64,000 bases of DNA, from positions 1 to 64,000 of the forward strand of contig CALWDW010000054.1 of NCBI GenBank assembly GCA_944376795.1, written 5' to 3'. This DNA comes from an uncultured Christensenellaceae bacterium (GTDB lineage: Bacteria; Bacillota; Clostridia; Christensenellales; UMGS416). The position numbers were made by a program, and so were the translations under genes. The first letter of the stretch is position 1; each line of letters starts with the position of its first letter. The notes under the pieces were generated by a model. The model had not been told where the DNA came from, did not search any database, and worked only from the letters and a program-made list of their open reading frames with translations. This document shows, in pieces, positions 17,841 to 25,865 of this stretch.

Positions 17841-19217
17841 TCATCCCTCCTTTACCGCCGGGCCCTCGGTCACCGGGCGGATCCACCGGCCGCTGTACAG
17901 GTGCCGCTGGCCGAGCACGCACTTGACCAAGTCTTCCGCATACATCAGACCAAAGACCACAATGAAGTTCCAGTGTAGCACCAGTCCCGTCAAGGCCACC
18001 AGGGGCACGCTGATCAACCAGATGCAGCCCAGGTCATAGAACATCCCGGTGCGGGTATCGCCTCCCGCCCGGAAAATGCCCACCACAGTAATATAGTTAA
18101 ACATGCGCAGAGGATAGATACATCCGGCGATTACCAGCAGCGTTTGGGCGGTGCCCCTCACTTCAGGGGTCAGGCTGAAGAGGTTCACCAAAGGGCCGCG
18201 CACCAAAATGAGTACCAGCCCCAGCAAGACCGCCAGGCAGGGCACCACCGCGCCGAAGCGGCGGGCGTCCAGCTTGCCCTCCTCGATGTCTCCGGCGCCG
18301 ATCTTTTTGCCCACCATGACGGTACAGGCCGAGCTGATTCCTACAAAAAAGACGAAGATCAGGTTCTCCACCGTGCGCTCGATGGTGAGGGCCGAATAAT
18401 TCCCCGTGCCCATCCGGCCGTAGACCATGTTCAGCACCATGGTGCCCATGGCCCACAGGGACTCGTTGAGTACCACGGGAATGGCGATGGGATAAAATTT
18501 TCTGACGGTCCGCCAGTGGAAGGAAAACAGCTCCCGCAAGGGAATGCTGGCCATATTGCGGCGTACCCAGGAGACAATGAGCAATATGCCGGTATTGATC
18601 CAGGCGGAGATGGCGGTGGCCAGGGCCGCGCCCTCCACCCCCATGGCCGGGAACCCAAACTTGCCAAAGATCATCACCCAGTTGAGGAAGGTGTTGGAAA
18701 CCACCGAGGCCAGGCTGGCAAGCAGGGGCAGACGCACTTCCTCCGTAGAGCGCAAAAGCGTCGAGGCAATGGTGCCGATAGCCTGGGCGATGTAAGCGAA
18801 GACCGCAATCTTAAGGTACGCCATGCCGGCCTCCTGCACCGGGGTCTCCCCGGTAAACAGGGCCATGACCCACCGGGGGGCAAAGTACCCTGTCAGGGTG
18901 AAGACCACCCCCACCAGCAGCATATTCACCAGCGCCAGGCCGTAGATGCGGCGGATGCCTTGGATATTCCCCGAGCCCCAGTACTGGGAAAAGAATACCG
19001 AGCCCCCTGAAGAGAAGCCAAAATAAAACAGGAACATGAGAAAGGACCACTGCCCCGCCATGCCCACCGCCGCCAAGGGCACCTCTCCCAGCTGCCCGAT
19101 CATGATGGTATCGATCATGGTCAAGGATGACTGTAGGAGGTTCTGCACGGCAATGGGCACCCCCAGCCGTAAGATGTCCCGGTAAAACACCCGGTTTCCC
19201 AGTAACGTGCGCTTCAT
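17841..19217 (-). CDS. MATE-family multidrug efflux transporter, promoter-proximal member of the pair
   Basis: A 458-aa, 12-helix MATE exporter. The opening LRLGVPIAVQNLLQSSLTMIDTIMIGQLGEVPLAAVGMAGQW is closely similar to that of its downstream neighbour, showing tandem duplication. The start ATG at 19217 has a weak ribosome-binding site (GCGGGTG); a TTG at 19238 is the alternative. The promoter at 19335-19363 drives both genes. Substrate unknown. Confidence 0.9.
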   Translation of the reverse strand: MKRTLLGNRVFYRDILRLGVPIAVQNLLQSSLTMIDTIMIGQLGEVPLAAVGMAGQWSFLMFLFYFGFSSGGSVFFSQYWGSGNIQGIRRIYGLALVNMLLVGVVFTLTGYFAPRWVMALFTGETPVQEAGMAYLKIAVFAYIAQAIGTIASTLLRSTEEVRLPLLASLASVVSNTFLNWVMIFGKFGFPAMGVEGAALATAISAWINTGILLIVSWVRRNMASIPLRELFSFHWRTVRKFYPIAIPVVLNESLWAMGTMVLNMVYGRMGTGNYSALTIERTVENLIFVFFVGISSACTVMVGKKIGAGDIEEGKLDARRFGAVVPCLAVLLGLVLILVRGPLVNLFSLTPEVRGTAQTLLVIAGCIYPLRMFNYITVVGIFRAGGDTRTGMFYDLGCIWLISVPLVALTGLVLHWNFIVVFGLMYAEDLVKCVLGQRHLYSGRWIRPVTEGPAVKEG

Positions 19218-19334
19218 AATACACCCGCTTTCTTCCAATTAAGCAAAACTCTGACCGGACCGAACGGCCGAGCCGCTCGCCCCGGAGGATGCGGGGGCAT
19301 GCCGCCCCCGCCTGCCATGAGGCCAGATTGCTTC

Positions 19335-19363
19335 ATTATAGCAACAGTTTCCTGCAAAAGCAA
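19335..19363 (-). promoter_or_regulatory. Promoter of the MATE pair
   Basis: On the minus strand TTGCTT and TATAAT are 17 bases apart, with an extended -10 (TGCTATAAT). Confidence 0.65.
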
Positions 19364-19422
19364 TCGTCAAAGGGACGGGTATTTCTTCCCTGGCCGCACA
19401 GAAATCCCAATCCCACGCTTTC

Positions 19423-19434
19423 ATTGTATACAAT
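19423..19434. promoter_or_regulatory. 12-bp perfect palindrome upstream of proB
   Basis: ATTGTATACAAT lies about 85 bases upstream of the proB start and about 60 bases beyond the MATE -35. It may be an operator in this divergent region; no regulator can be assigned. Confidence 0.35.
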
Positions 19435-19517
19435 CGGAAGGGATTCCTTCGTACCGCGTCGAATAAAATAAGATAACCAGCGCTCTGCACCCGCGGAGCC
19501 GGAGAGGAAGCGTTCCC

Positions 19518-20333
19518 ATGGATCGAAAAAAAAGCATGGACCGTGTACACCGGGTGGTCATTAAGGTGGGTACCTCCACCATGACCCATGCCGGCGGCCG
19601 GATCAACCTGACCCGCATGGACCGGCTCTGCCGGGTTATCGCCCAGCTCACCGGAGAAGGGAAGGAAGTCGCCCTAGTCACCAGCGGCGCCATTGGCGTG
19701 GGGCAGGACCGCCTGCACCTGGCCGAACGGCCCCAGCGCATCGAGGCTAAGCAGGTTACCGCGGCGGTGGGCCAGTGCATCCTGATGAATATGTACAGCC
19801 GCTTTTTTATGGACTACGGCTATGCGGTGGGGCAGATCCTACTGACCCGGGACATTCTGGATCACGAGTCCGGCCGGGTGCACTGCGTCAACACCCTCAA
19901 CGAAATGTTCGCCATGGGGGTGATCCCCATTGTCAACGAAAACGACACCATCGCCATCGACGAAATCGGCAAGGGGGAGTTCACCTTTGGGGAGAACGAC
20001 ACCCTCTCCGCCGTGGTGGCCACCCTGATCGGCGCCGATCTGATCATTATCCTGTCGGACATTGACGGCCTGTATGATAAGAACCCAGCCCAGCACCCGG
20101 ACGCCCAGTTAATTCCCACGGTGGACCGGATCACCGACCAGCTCCTGCAGGCGGCCGGCGGCGCGGGCACCCAGCGGGGCACCGGCGGCATGATCACCAA
20201 GCTCAAGGCCGCCCGTTTCGCAGGGGATCGGGGCATCGACCTGATCATCGCCCAAGGCCGCGATCCCATGATCGTTGCCCGGCTCTTCGAGGGAGAGGCG
20301 CTGGGCACCTATTTCCCGGCCCCCGGACGCTGA
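19518..20333 (+). CDS. proB: Glutamate 5-kinase
   Basis: A 271-aa amino-acid kinase that phosphorylates glutamate to gamma-glutamyl phosphate, the first step to proline. Motifs include VVIKVGTSTMTH, LVTSGAIGVGQDRL, PIVNENDTIAIDEI, FGENDTLSA and LIILSDIDGLYDKNP. It lacks the C-terminal PUA domain found in longer homologues, as in many Firmicutes. The start follows GGAGAGGAAG. It is followed at 39 bases by argC rather than by the expected proA, which is not in this window. Confidence 0.95.
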   Translation: MDRKKSMDRVHRVVIKVGTSTMTHAGGRINLTRMDRLCRVIAQLTGEGKEVALVTSGAIGVGQDRLHLAERPQRIEAKQVTAAVGQCILMNMYSRFFMDYGYAVGQILLTRDILDHESGRVHCVNTLNEMFAMGVIPIVNENDTIAIDEIGKGEFTFGENDTLSAVVATLIGADLIIILSDIDGLYDKNPAQHPDAQLIPTVDRITDQLLQAAGGAGTQRGTGGMITKLKAARFAGDRGIDLIIAQGRDPMIVARLFEGEALGTYFPAPGR

Positions 20334-20372
20334 AGCCCGGGGCTGCCCCCAGAACAAGATAGGAGGTATCCC

Positions 20373-21428
20373 ATGATTCGAGTTGGCGTATACGGCGCGA
20401 CCGGCTATATGGGCGGCGAAGCCATCCGCGTGCTGCTGGAGCATCCCCAAGTGGAGATCGCTTGGGTTACCAGCCGCAGCGGCGCGCCCCTGGAGCGCAC
20501 CCACCGCAATTTCACCGGGGCCCAGCTCCCGGTGGTCAAGCCCGAGGACATCACCCCGGTGGACGTGGCCTTTGTCGCCCTGCCCACCGGCCTCACCATG
20601 GCCCACACTCCCGGCTGGCTGGCCCAGGGGACCCGGGTTATCGACCTGGGGGCGGACTTCCGCATCCACGATATCCCCCTGTGGGAAAAGGTTTACGGCA
20701 AGGTTCACACTTGTCCCGACCTGGCGGCAGAAGCGGTCTACGGCATCCCGGAGCTGCACCGGGACGCCATCCGCCGGGCCCGGGTCATTGCCAACCCCGG
20801 CTGCTTCTCTTCGGCCACCATCCTGGGCCTGGCGCCCTTGGTCAAGGCCGGCTGGGTTGATTCGCGGATGTTGGTGGTGGATGGGCTGTCAGGTACTGCC
20901 GGCGCGGGCTCCGAGCTGGACATCGCCATCCACCATCCCGAAATCGGCAATAACATCGTCCCCTACAACGTGGTGGGGCATCGGCATACCTTCGAAATGG
21001 AGCAGGAGCTTTCGGAGGTTGCCGGTGCGCCGGTCACCGTCCACTTCACCCCCGCTTATGTTCCCATCACCCGAGGCATCCTGGCCATGATCCACGCCTT
21101 CCCCACCCGAGAAGTGACCCGGGAGGCGCTGATGGAGCTTTACCAGGACTTCTACGCCAGCGAGCCCTTCATTCAAATCAATACCGCCCCCCGCAAGGAG
21201 GGCGCCTCCTGGCAAAGCGACCCCTATCCCTGGGTGGCTGCCACCTCGGGCACCAATTTTTGCCACATCGGCCTGGATGTAGATCCCGTCCGGGGCCGGA
21301 TCGTGATCTTCTCGGTGCTGGATTCTATCGGCAAAGGCGGGGCCCACGCCGCCGTGCAGAATATGAACCTGCTCTTCGGCCTCCCCGAGACCCTGGGACT
21401 GACCCGGTACGGACTGCATCCCTACTAA
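20373..21428 (+). CDS. argC: N-acetyl-gamma-glutamyl-phosphate reductase
   Basis: A 351-aa NADPH-dependent reductase of the ArgC type, which makes N-acetyl-glutamate semialdehyde in arginine synthesis. It has an N-terminal Rossmann motif (VGVYGATGYMGGEAIRVLLEHP), the catalytic Cys144 in NPGCFSSATILGLAPL, and HRHTFEMEQEL with the active-site His. ATG 20373 follows TAGGAGGTATCC. It pairs with proB instead of the other arg genes. Both enzymes act around glutamyl-phosphate chemistry, so the pairing may reflect linked proline/arginine control. The LysY type of the LysW pathway is an alternative that I consider less likely. Confidence 0.93.
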   Translation: MIRVGVYGATGYMGGEAIRVLLEHPQVEIAWVTSRSGAPLERTHRNFTGAQLPVVKPEDITPVDVAFVALPTGLTMAHTPGWLAQGTRVIDLGADFRIHDIPLWEKVYGKVHTCPDLAAEAVYGIPELHRDAIRRARVIANPGCFSSATILGLAPLVKAGWVDSRMLVVDGLSGTAGAGSELDIAIHHPEIGNNIVPYNVVGHRHTFEMEQELSEVAGAPVTVHFTPAYVPITRGILAMIHAFPTREVTREALMELYQDFYASEPFIQINTAPRKEGASWQSDPYPWVAATSGTNFCHIGLDVDPVRGRIVIFSVLDSIGKGGAHAAVQNMNLLFGLPETLGLTRYGLHPY

Positions 21429-22112
21429 TTCCGTTCAAAAAATTTTTTCCGAAGTGAGTATAGCCCATCCCGCCAGGGGCATACTGGTAGTGAGGCGGTT
21501 CCCCGCCGCCTCGCCCTCTCCCCCTTTTATTCCTGCAAAAGGCCCTCCGCTCCGGCGGAGGGCCTTTTGCAGGAATGCGAGTTTTTTCCGGGAAAGGGAA
21601 GCAAGGGAAGGCGTTGGCTCTTCGTACCAGCAGGGATCGCCTTCTTGAGATCCAGGCGGCACTTTCACGAAAAGCAGGCTTTCCGCGATCTTGATTTCCA
21701 ATAACGGGACCACGGGCGGCCTCCGAGGAGAAGGGAAACGGCGAGCGGCATAGGACAGTCATATTCCTGTGCCTTCTCGGAATTCTTACGGATTTCTGCG
21801 GGTCTCTGAAGGGAGCGCCGCTGATTTCCATTCTGCAATGCTCCTGAGCCCCCTCTCTTAGGAAACTTTGGGGGAAGACGCTGCTGAAATCAATCCTAGG
21901 AACGGCTGTATCCATTTTTGCATCGTTTCCCTAGACTGCGACCCAAGGCATGTTCCGCAGTAACCCGACTCCAAAGCCTTCACCTCCCCCCTTTTTTGCA
22001 AGAGGCAGGCGAACCGGGGTCAAAGGCCTCGTTGCTCTCCGCAGAAGACATCCCCGGGAGACGTTGGGCGGCGGGAAACAAGGCAATGCGGCTGCGCCGG
22101 GCAAACGCCCGG
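21429..22112. other. Gene-free 680-base region with a long palindrome
   Basis: No supportable gene on either strand. It contains the palindrome at 21529-21576 and a stretch (21640-21690) with short words such as AAAGCAGGCTTTCCGCG that recur near 48785. It looks like accumulated repeat debris. Confidence 0.5.
21529..21576. repeat. Long palindrome, copy B of the dispersed family
   Basis: ATTCCTGCAAAAGGCCCTCC begins one 22-base arm; the matching arm follows a 4-base TCCG loop. Downstream Ts suggest it also ends the proB-argC transcript. Confidence 0.85.
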
Positions 22113-23078
22113 CTATGCCCGGGATCCTTGGGTCCAGTCCCGCGCCTCCCGGTAACGCTCCCGATCCCGGCGGGATACCGTTACTTCCCGGATTCCCTGG
22201 GCGGTGCAGAGACGGGCCTGGACCACGCCCTTACGCTGGACGGGACGGCGCAGCACCCGGGCCGCGGCCGGGCAGGGGGGCGTCCGGGAGAAGACCAGGT
22301 AGGTGAACTTCTCGTCCTCATAGCCTAAGGCGCCGTCCTTCAGGAGCCGGTGCAGCCCGGTACGGTCGATGCGCTGGACGGCATGGCACCAGTCGCCTTC
22401 CGGCAGCGGACAAGCCCCACTGTGGGGACAGGGCGCCGCCAGATAGGCGCCTGCCTCCAGCAGCGCCTGCCGGAGCCGCAGCATGCGGCCGTGAGCCCGA
22501 GGAGTTCCCGGCTCCACCAGGAGCAGCGCGTGCCCCGTGTGCTCCCAGAGCCGGAGCGCCAGCGTCAGCATGGCCTCGTCCTCCAGCTCCCCCAGCACGT
22601 AGGCAGCGGTGACAATATCGCACACCGGCGCCTCCCAGGGCGCCGAGAGGTCGGCTGCCTGCCAGTGGGCGGTCTGTACGGCGGCCCGGGGCGCGGCCTG
22701 GGCCAGCTTCTGCCCCAGCGACGCCATCCGGGGCTCCCTCTCCAGCAGAATACACCGCTCCAAGGCGGGCAGGACCTCCGCCAGCGCCCACATGACCGTT
22801 CCGGGCCCTGCCCCGGCGTCAAGCAAGGTCGCGGCCGTGGAAAGTTCGGGCAGCGCTTCCAGGGCATATGCCAGCGCCCCCCGCACCGCGCCGTAGGTGG
22901 CGGGCATGCGGAAGACGGCATAGGCGGCGGCCTCCTCCGCCCCCGCCAGGCGCATATCTCCGGGGTCTTCCTGCCGGTAGCGCCGGCTTAGGGCCTGTCC
23001 GGCGGCAGCCAGAACGGCGGGAGAGTACCCCTCTAAGGCACGCAGGACGGCCTCCTGCAGCGGCATAGGAATCTGCAT
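22113..23078 (-). CDS. Rsm22-like small-ribosomal-subunit methyltransferase-family protein
   Basis: A 321-aa protein. DAGAGPGTV at residues 87-95 is the SAM-binding motif, and VLGELEDE resembles the Rsm22 acidic motif. The C-terminal part holds CPHSGACPL and GDWCH, the Cys cluster proposed to bind an Fe-S or zinc centre in Rsm22, followed by YEDEKFTYLVFSR. The eukaryotic homologue acts on mitochondrial small-subunit assembly; the bacterial role is poorly known. It is 9 bases downstream of the histidine phosphatase gene and probably co-transcribed with it. Confidence 0.85.
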   Translation of the reverse strand: MQIPMPLQEAVLRALEGYSPAVLAAAGQALSRRYRQEDPGDMRLAGAEEAAAYAVFRMPATYGAVRGALAYALEALPELSTAATLLDAGAGPGTVMWALAEVLPALERCILLEREPRMASLGQKLAQAAPRAAVQTAHWQAADLSAPWEAPVCDIVTAAYVLGELEDEAMLTLALRLWEHTGHALLLVEPGTPRAHGRMLRLRQALLEAGAYLAAPCPHSGACPLPEGDWCHAVQRIDRTGLHRLLKDGALGYEDEKFTYLVFSRTPPCPAAARVLRRPVQRKGVVQARLCTAQGIREVTVSRRDRERYREARDWTQGSRA

Positions 23079-23087
23079 GGGGCCTCC

Positions 23088-23798
23088 TCAGATGTCCACG
23101 GTGTTGCAGAACTGCAGGGGGAGCCGGTCGGCGTAGATGTGGGAGGTATCCGACAGGGCGATGCATACCGGCGCGGTGCGCCCGTCGGGATGGTTCTCAA
23201 AGCGCAGGATGGTGATGGAGGAATGGGAAATGTCAAAGGTCGACCAGAACAGCGGCGGAGGCACTGCCAGAAGATGCGACAGCCAGGTGGTGCCAAAGCC
23301 CTGGTGGCAGAAAACCGCCACCCGGTCCTCATTGGGCCGCACGGCGCGGTAAATCATCCCCTCCCGCCGGTAGCCTAAGGACGCGGTAAAGGCATCGGAG
23401 GCCGCCTGGATGCGGGCATATCCCTCCGCGGCCCGGGGACAGCGGCAGAAGGGCTCGGCCTGGGGCCATCGATCCCCCAGGGCCAGAAGCTCCGGCGTCT
23501 TATACCGGGTATTCTGCACGTGGAAAACCCAGCGGCGCCGCCCCCCCTCCTGAACACAGGAGAGATCCTCCCAAGCCAAGGCCTCGCTGGTCCATTCGGC
23601 GATCTCCGGACGGATCCCCAGCAGCTGGCAGGTGGGTTCGGCGGTCTGCTGGGCCCGGATCATGGGGGAGGTGAAGACCTTATCCAGGCCATGGACCGCC
23701 AGACGCCGGGCCAGCGCCTGGGCCTGGAGCTTCCCCTTTTCGGTGAGGGAGTCGGGCTCGTAGATGGGGTCGCCGTGGCGAATGATATATAGAAGCAT
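23088..23798 (-). CDS. Histidine phosphatase superfamily protein (phosphoglycerate-mutase-like)
   Basis: A 236-aa cytoplasmic phosphatase. The N-terminal LLYIIRHGDP carries the phospho-accepting His8 in the RHG motif, and the later AVFCHQGFGTTWL carries the second catalytic His. The start ATG 23798 follows GGAAAGGAAG; a longer frame to 23840 is not supported. Substrates of such proteins range from sugar phosphates to nucleotides and cannot be predicted here. Its own promoter is at 23831-23859, and the Rsm22-like gene follows. Confidence 0.88.
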   Translation of the reverse strand: MLLYIIRHGDPIYEPDSLTEKGKLQAQALARRLAVHGLDKVFTSPMIRAQQTAEPTCQLLGIRPEIAEWTSEALAWEDLSCVQEGGRRRWVFHVQNTRYKTPELLALGDRWPQAEPFCRCPRAAEGYARIQAASDAFTASLGYRREGMIYRAVRPNEDRVAVFCHQGFGTTWLSHLLAVPPPLFWSTFDISHSSITILRFENHPDGRTAPVCIALSDTSHIYADRLPLQFCNTVDI

Positions 23799-23830
23799 AT
23801 TCTCTTCCTTTCCCTGCTTTGTATGGCAAA

Positions 23831-23859
23831 ATCCTAGCATTTTGGACGGGACGTGTCAA
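23831..23859 (-). promoter_or_regulatory. Promoter of the histidine phosphatase/Rsm22 pair
   Basis: On the minus strand TTGACA and TAGGAT are 17 bases apart, about 33 bases upstream of ATG 23798. Confidence 0.7.
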
Positions 23860-23930
23860 GAACGTCCGCGAATGCGGGGAATCTGCCAGGCTTCTCCATG
23901 GAGCGCGGGTTTGTAAAGCGACCACAGAAA

Positions 23931-23965
23931 CAGCGCAGAACGGCCGGATTGGCAATTCTGCGCTG
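23931..23965. terminator. Bidirectional hairpin downstream of the nitroreductase gene
   Basis: CAGCGCAGAA pairs with TTCTGCGCTG. Ts follow on both strands (CTGTTTTTT on plus, TTTCTG on minus). It lies 130 bases after the nitroreductase stop and likely ends that transcript. Confidence 0.55.
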
Positions 23966-24094
23966 CTGTTTTTTGGGAAGGGGATGGCTTTGGAAAATCC
24001 TTTGCAGGAGACCGTCAAAGGGAAGCCTCCATATCCGGTTCATGAGGCTGGGGCCGCAGAATACTGCGCAAGAGCAGCGCGGAAGGGGAGTGTG

Positions 24095-24700
24095 TCAGCC
24101 CGGAAGCTCCACGTCGGCATCGATCCAGTCCACCCGGTTTCCCGTGTGCTCTATGGGAGCAGGGGATTGGTCGGGCCAGCCCAGGGCCAAGCCTCCGCAG
24201 ACCGTTTCCCCAGGGTCCAGGCCCAAGGCCTCCAGATAGGCCCGCACCGGCGGCGCATCGTCCAGCCAATGCAGCTGGTTAATCCAGCAGGAGCCCAGCC
24301 CCAGCGCCTGGGCCGCCAGCATCATATTCTCCAGGGCACAGGCCGTGTCGGCCAGGGCGTTGCCATAGCCCCGCTGGTTGGCCGCCACCACCAGCACCGG
24401 CGCGCCTAGGGTGAAGTCATATCCTCCCCGCTTGGAGAGGGTGATGGAGGACCGCAGGCTCCGGTAGGTGTCCGGCCCGGCCTCCATGGAGGCAAAGCAT
24501 GCCTCCACCAAAGCCCGCAGCCGGGAGAGAACCGCCGCACTGCGGATTACCAGGAAATGGCAGCTCTGGCTGTTGCCGCCGCTGGGCGCGGCCCGCCCGG
24601 CCTCCAGCACGGTGCGAAGCAGCGTCTCCGGCGGGAGCTCCGGACGATAGCGGCGGATACTCCGCCGGGCATGGATGACGTCAAGTACGGGATGGCTCAT
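24095..24700 (-). CDS. Nitroreductase-family flavoprotein
   Basis: A 201-aa FMN/NAD(P)H oxidoreductase. The opening HPVLDVIHARRSIRRYRP and AAPSGGNSQSCHF are typical of the family's FMN-binding start, and GLGSCWINQLHWLDD and GLALGWPD mark the C-terminal half. The start is best placed at ATG 24700, seven bases after AGGAGGT; ATG 24706 sits directly against that site. It begins 45 bases after the transglutaminase gene with no terminator between, so it may be the last gene of the ubiquitin-like cassette transcript, though it is a common stand-alone enzyme. Substrate unknown. Confidence 0.88.
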   Translation of the reverse strand: MSHPVLDVIHARRSIRRYRPELPPETLLRTVLEAGRAAPSGGNSQSCHFLVIRSAAVLSRLRALVEACFASMEAGPDTYRSLRSSITLSKRGGYDFTLGAPVLVVAANQRGYGNALADTACALENMMLAAQALGLGSCWINQLHWLDDAPPVRAYLEALGLDPGETVCGGLALGWPDQSPAPIEHTGNRVDWIDADVELPG

Positions 24701-24745
24701 GGACATACCTCCTTTTTCCCATCATACCCGCCGGAGAGCGCCCGG

Positions 24746-25834
24746 TCAAGCCGTGTGCGTTCGGTTGGATTCCTGGGAGGCAAACTGCAGGGTGCTGCCC
24801 ACCCTTTTGCAGTGCAGTACCGGCGACAGAAGCAGCGCCGGAATGTAGCAGCGCCCTTCGTGCAGGATGGCATGGACGCCGTCTACCCGCAGGTTGACAG
24901 AACCTCCCCGGCCGCGGAAGTTGATGAACTCGCCCTTGCGTTCGCAAACATTTTCGGTAAGCAGGGCCATCAGGTCGGCCCACAGACAGGGCTGCCCCTG
25001 CGCCGCCGTCAGCATCGGAGGGGCCTCACACACCATGCGGACGTCGTCGGCCTGCAGCACCGAGCCGCCGGGGAAGCTTAGGACGCTGTAGGGCAGGCTG
25101 CCCAGATAGCGCGCCGCCATCTCACAGGCCTGGAGGGAGTAGGTGGAGGTATCCCAGGAATACTCCTGTGCCCGGACATCCCAGGGAATCAGCGGCTGAA
25201 AATGAGGAAGCAGGAAGAGCCCAGCATACCGGGTGCAGTCCACGTGGTACCAGTTCCCCTCCACCTTGACCAGGTTCCAGGCATGGCTGGGATCCTTGGG
25301 CAAGGCGTTCCGGCGGCGGCCAGAGATGTACAGGGCAGGAATCCCTGCGGCCCGGAACATGTACTGGGCCACCAGGGCGATGCTCTGACAGACCCCGTAG
25401 CCGCCGAAGAACCCTACAAAGGGATTGTGGTCGCTGAGATGGCCGGTATTCCGGTAGTTGATGCGCCGGGACAGCCAGCGGACGATGGCCTTCAGACGGC
25501 GGTCTTCACTCATCCCCGGTTCTATGACTCGCGTCACTTGCCGGTGTACCTCGTCCAGCAGCAGCATGCGCTGGGCCGGCGACATCATGAACTCCCGATG
25601 GAGGTGGATTTGCGTGTGGCTGCGGCCGTCGCTGAGGAACTGGGTTACCTCCCGAAGCACTTCGCCCCGGCAGGGATCCAGGAAGGCCCGGTAGTCTGCC
25701 AGCAGTTTCTTGACTTGCGAGAGGGAGCCGGCCTCTCCCGATGCGGCGATTTCGATGTCTTTGGCCATAAGCAGTTCCTGAAGCCGCACAGCTAGAAGCA
25801 GACCGTTGGAACTGTGTACCTGCATATGAAGCAT
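24746..25834 (-). CDS. Transglutaminase-like cysteine protease domain protein in the E1/E2 cassette
   Basis: A 362-aa protein with a transglutaminase-like core: Cys149 in GGYGVCQSIALVAQY, His184 in DPSHAWNLVKVEGNWYHVD and Asp199. This is a complete triad in a fold usually used by bacteria as a peptidase. The N-terminal 100 residues are helical and unassigned, and the C-terminal roughly 80 residues have beta character. There is no signal peptide, so it acts in the cytoplasm. It follows the JAB-E1 gene by 31 bases. A peptidase next to an E1/E2-like pair could mature or remove a conjugated protein tag; that is inference. Confidence 0.8.
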   Translation of the reverse strand: MLHMQVHSSNGLLLAVRLQELLMAKDIEIAASGEAGSLSQVKKLLADYRAFLDPCRGEVLREVTQFLSDGRSHTQIHLHREFMMSPAQRMLLLDEVHRQVTRVIEPGMSEDRRLKAIVRWLSRRINYRNTGHLSDHNPFVGFFGGYGVCQSIALVAQYMFRAAGIPALYISGRRRNALPKDPSHAWNLVKVEGNWYHVDCTRYAGLFLLPHFQPLIPWDVRAQEYSWDTSTYSLQACEMAARYLGSLPYSVLSFPGGSVLQADDVRMVCEAPPMLTAAQGQPCLWADLMALLTENVCERKGEFINFRGRGGSVNLRVDGVHAILHEGRCYIPALLLSPVLHCKRVGSTLQFASQESNRTHTA

Positions 25835-25865
25835 GGTCCTCTACCTCTCTGTCTCGCTTTTTAGG

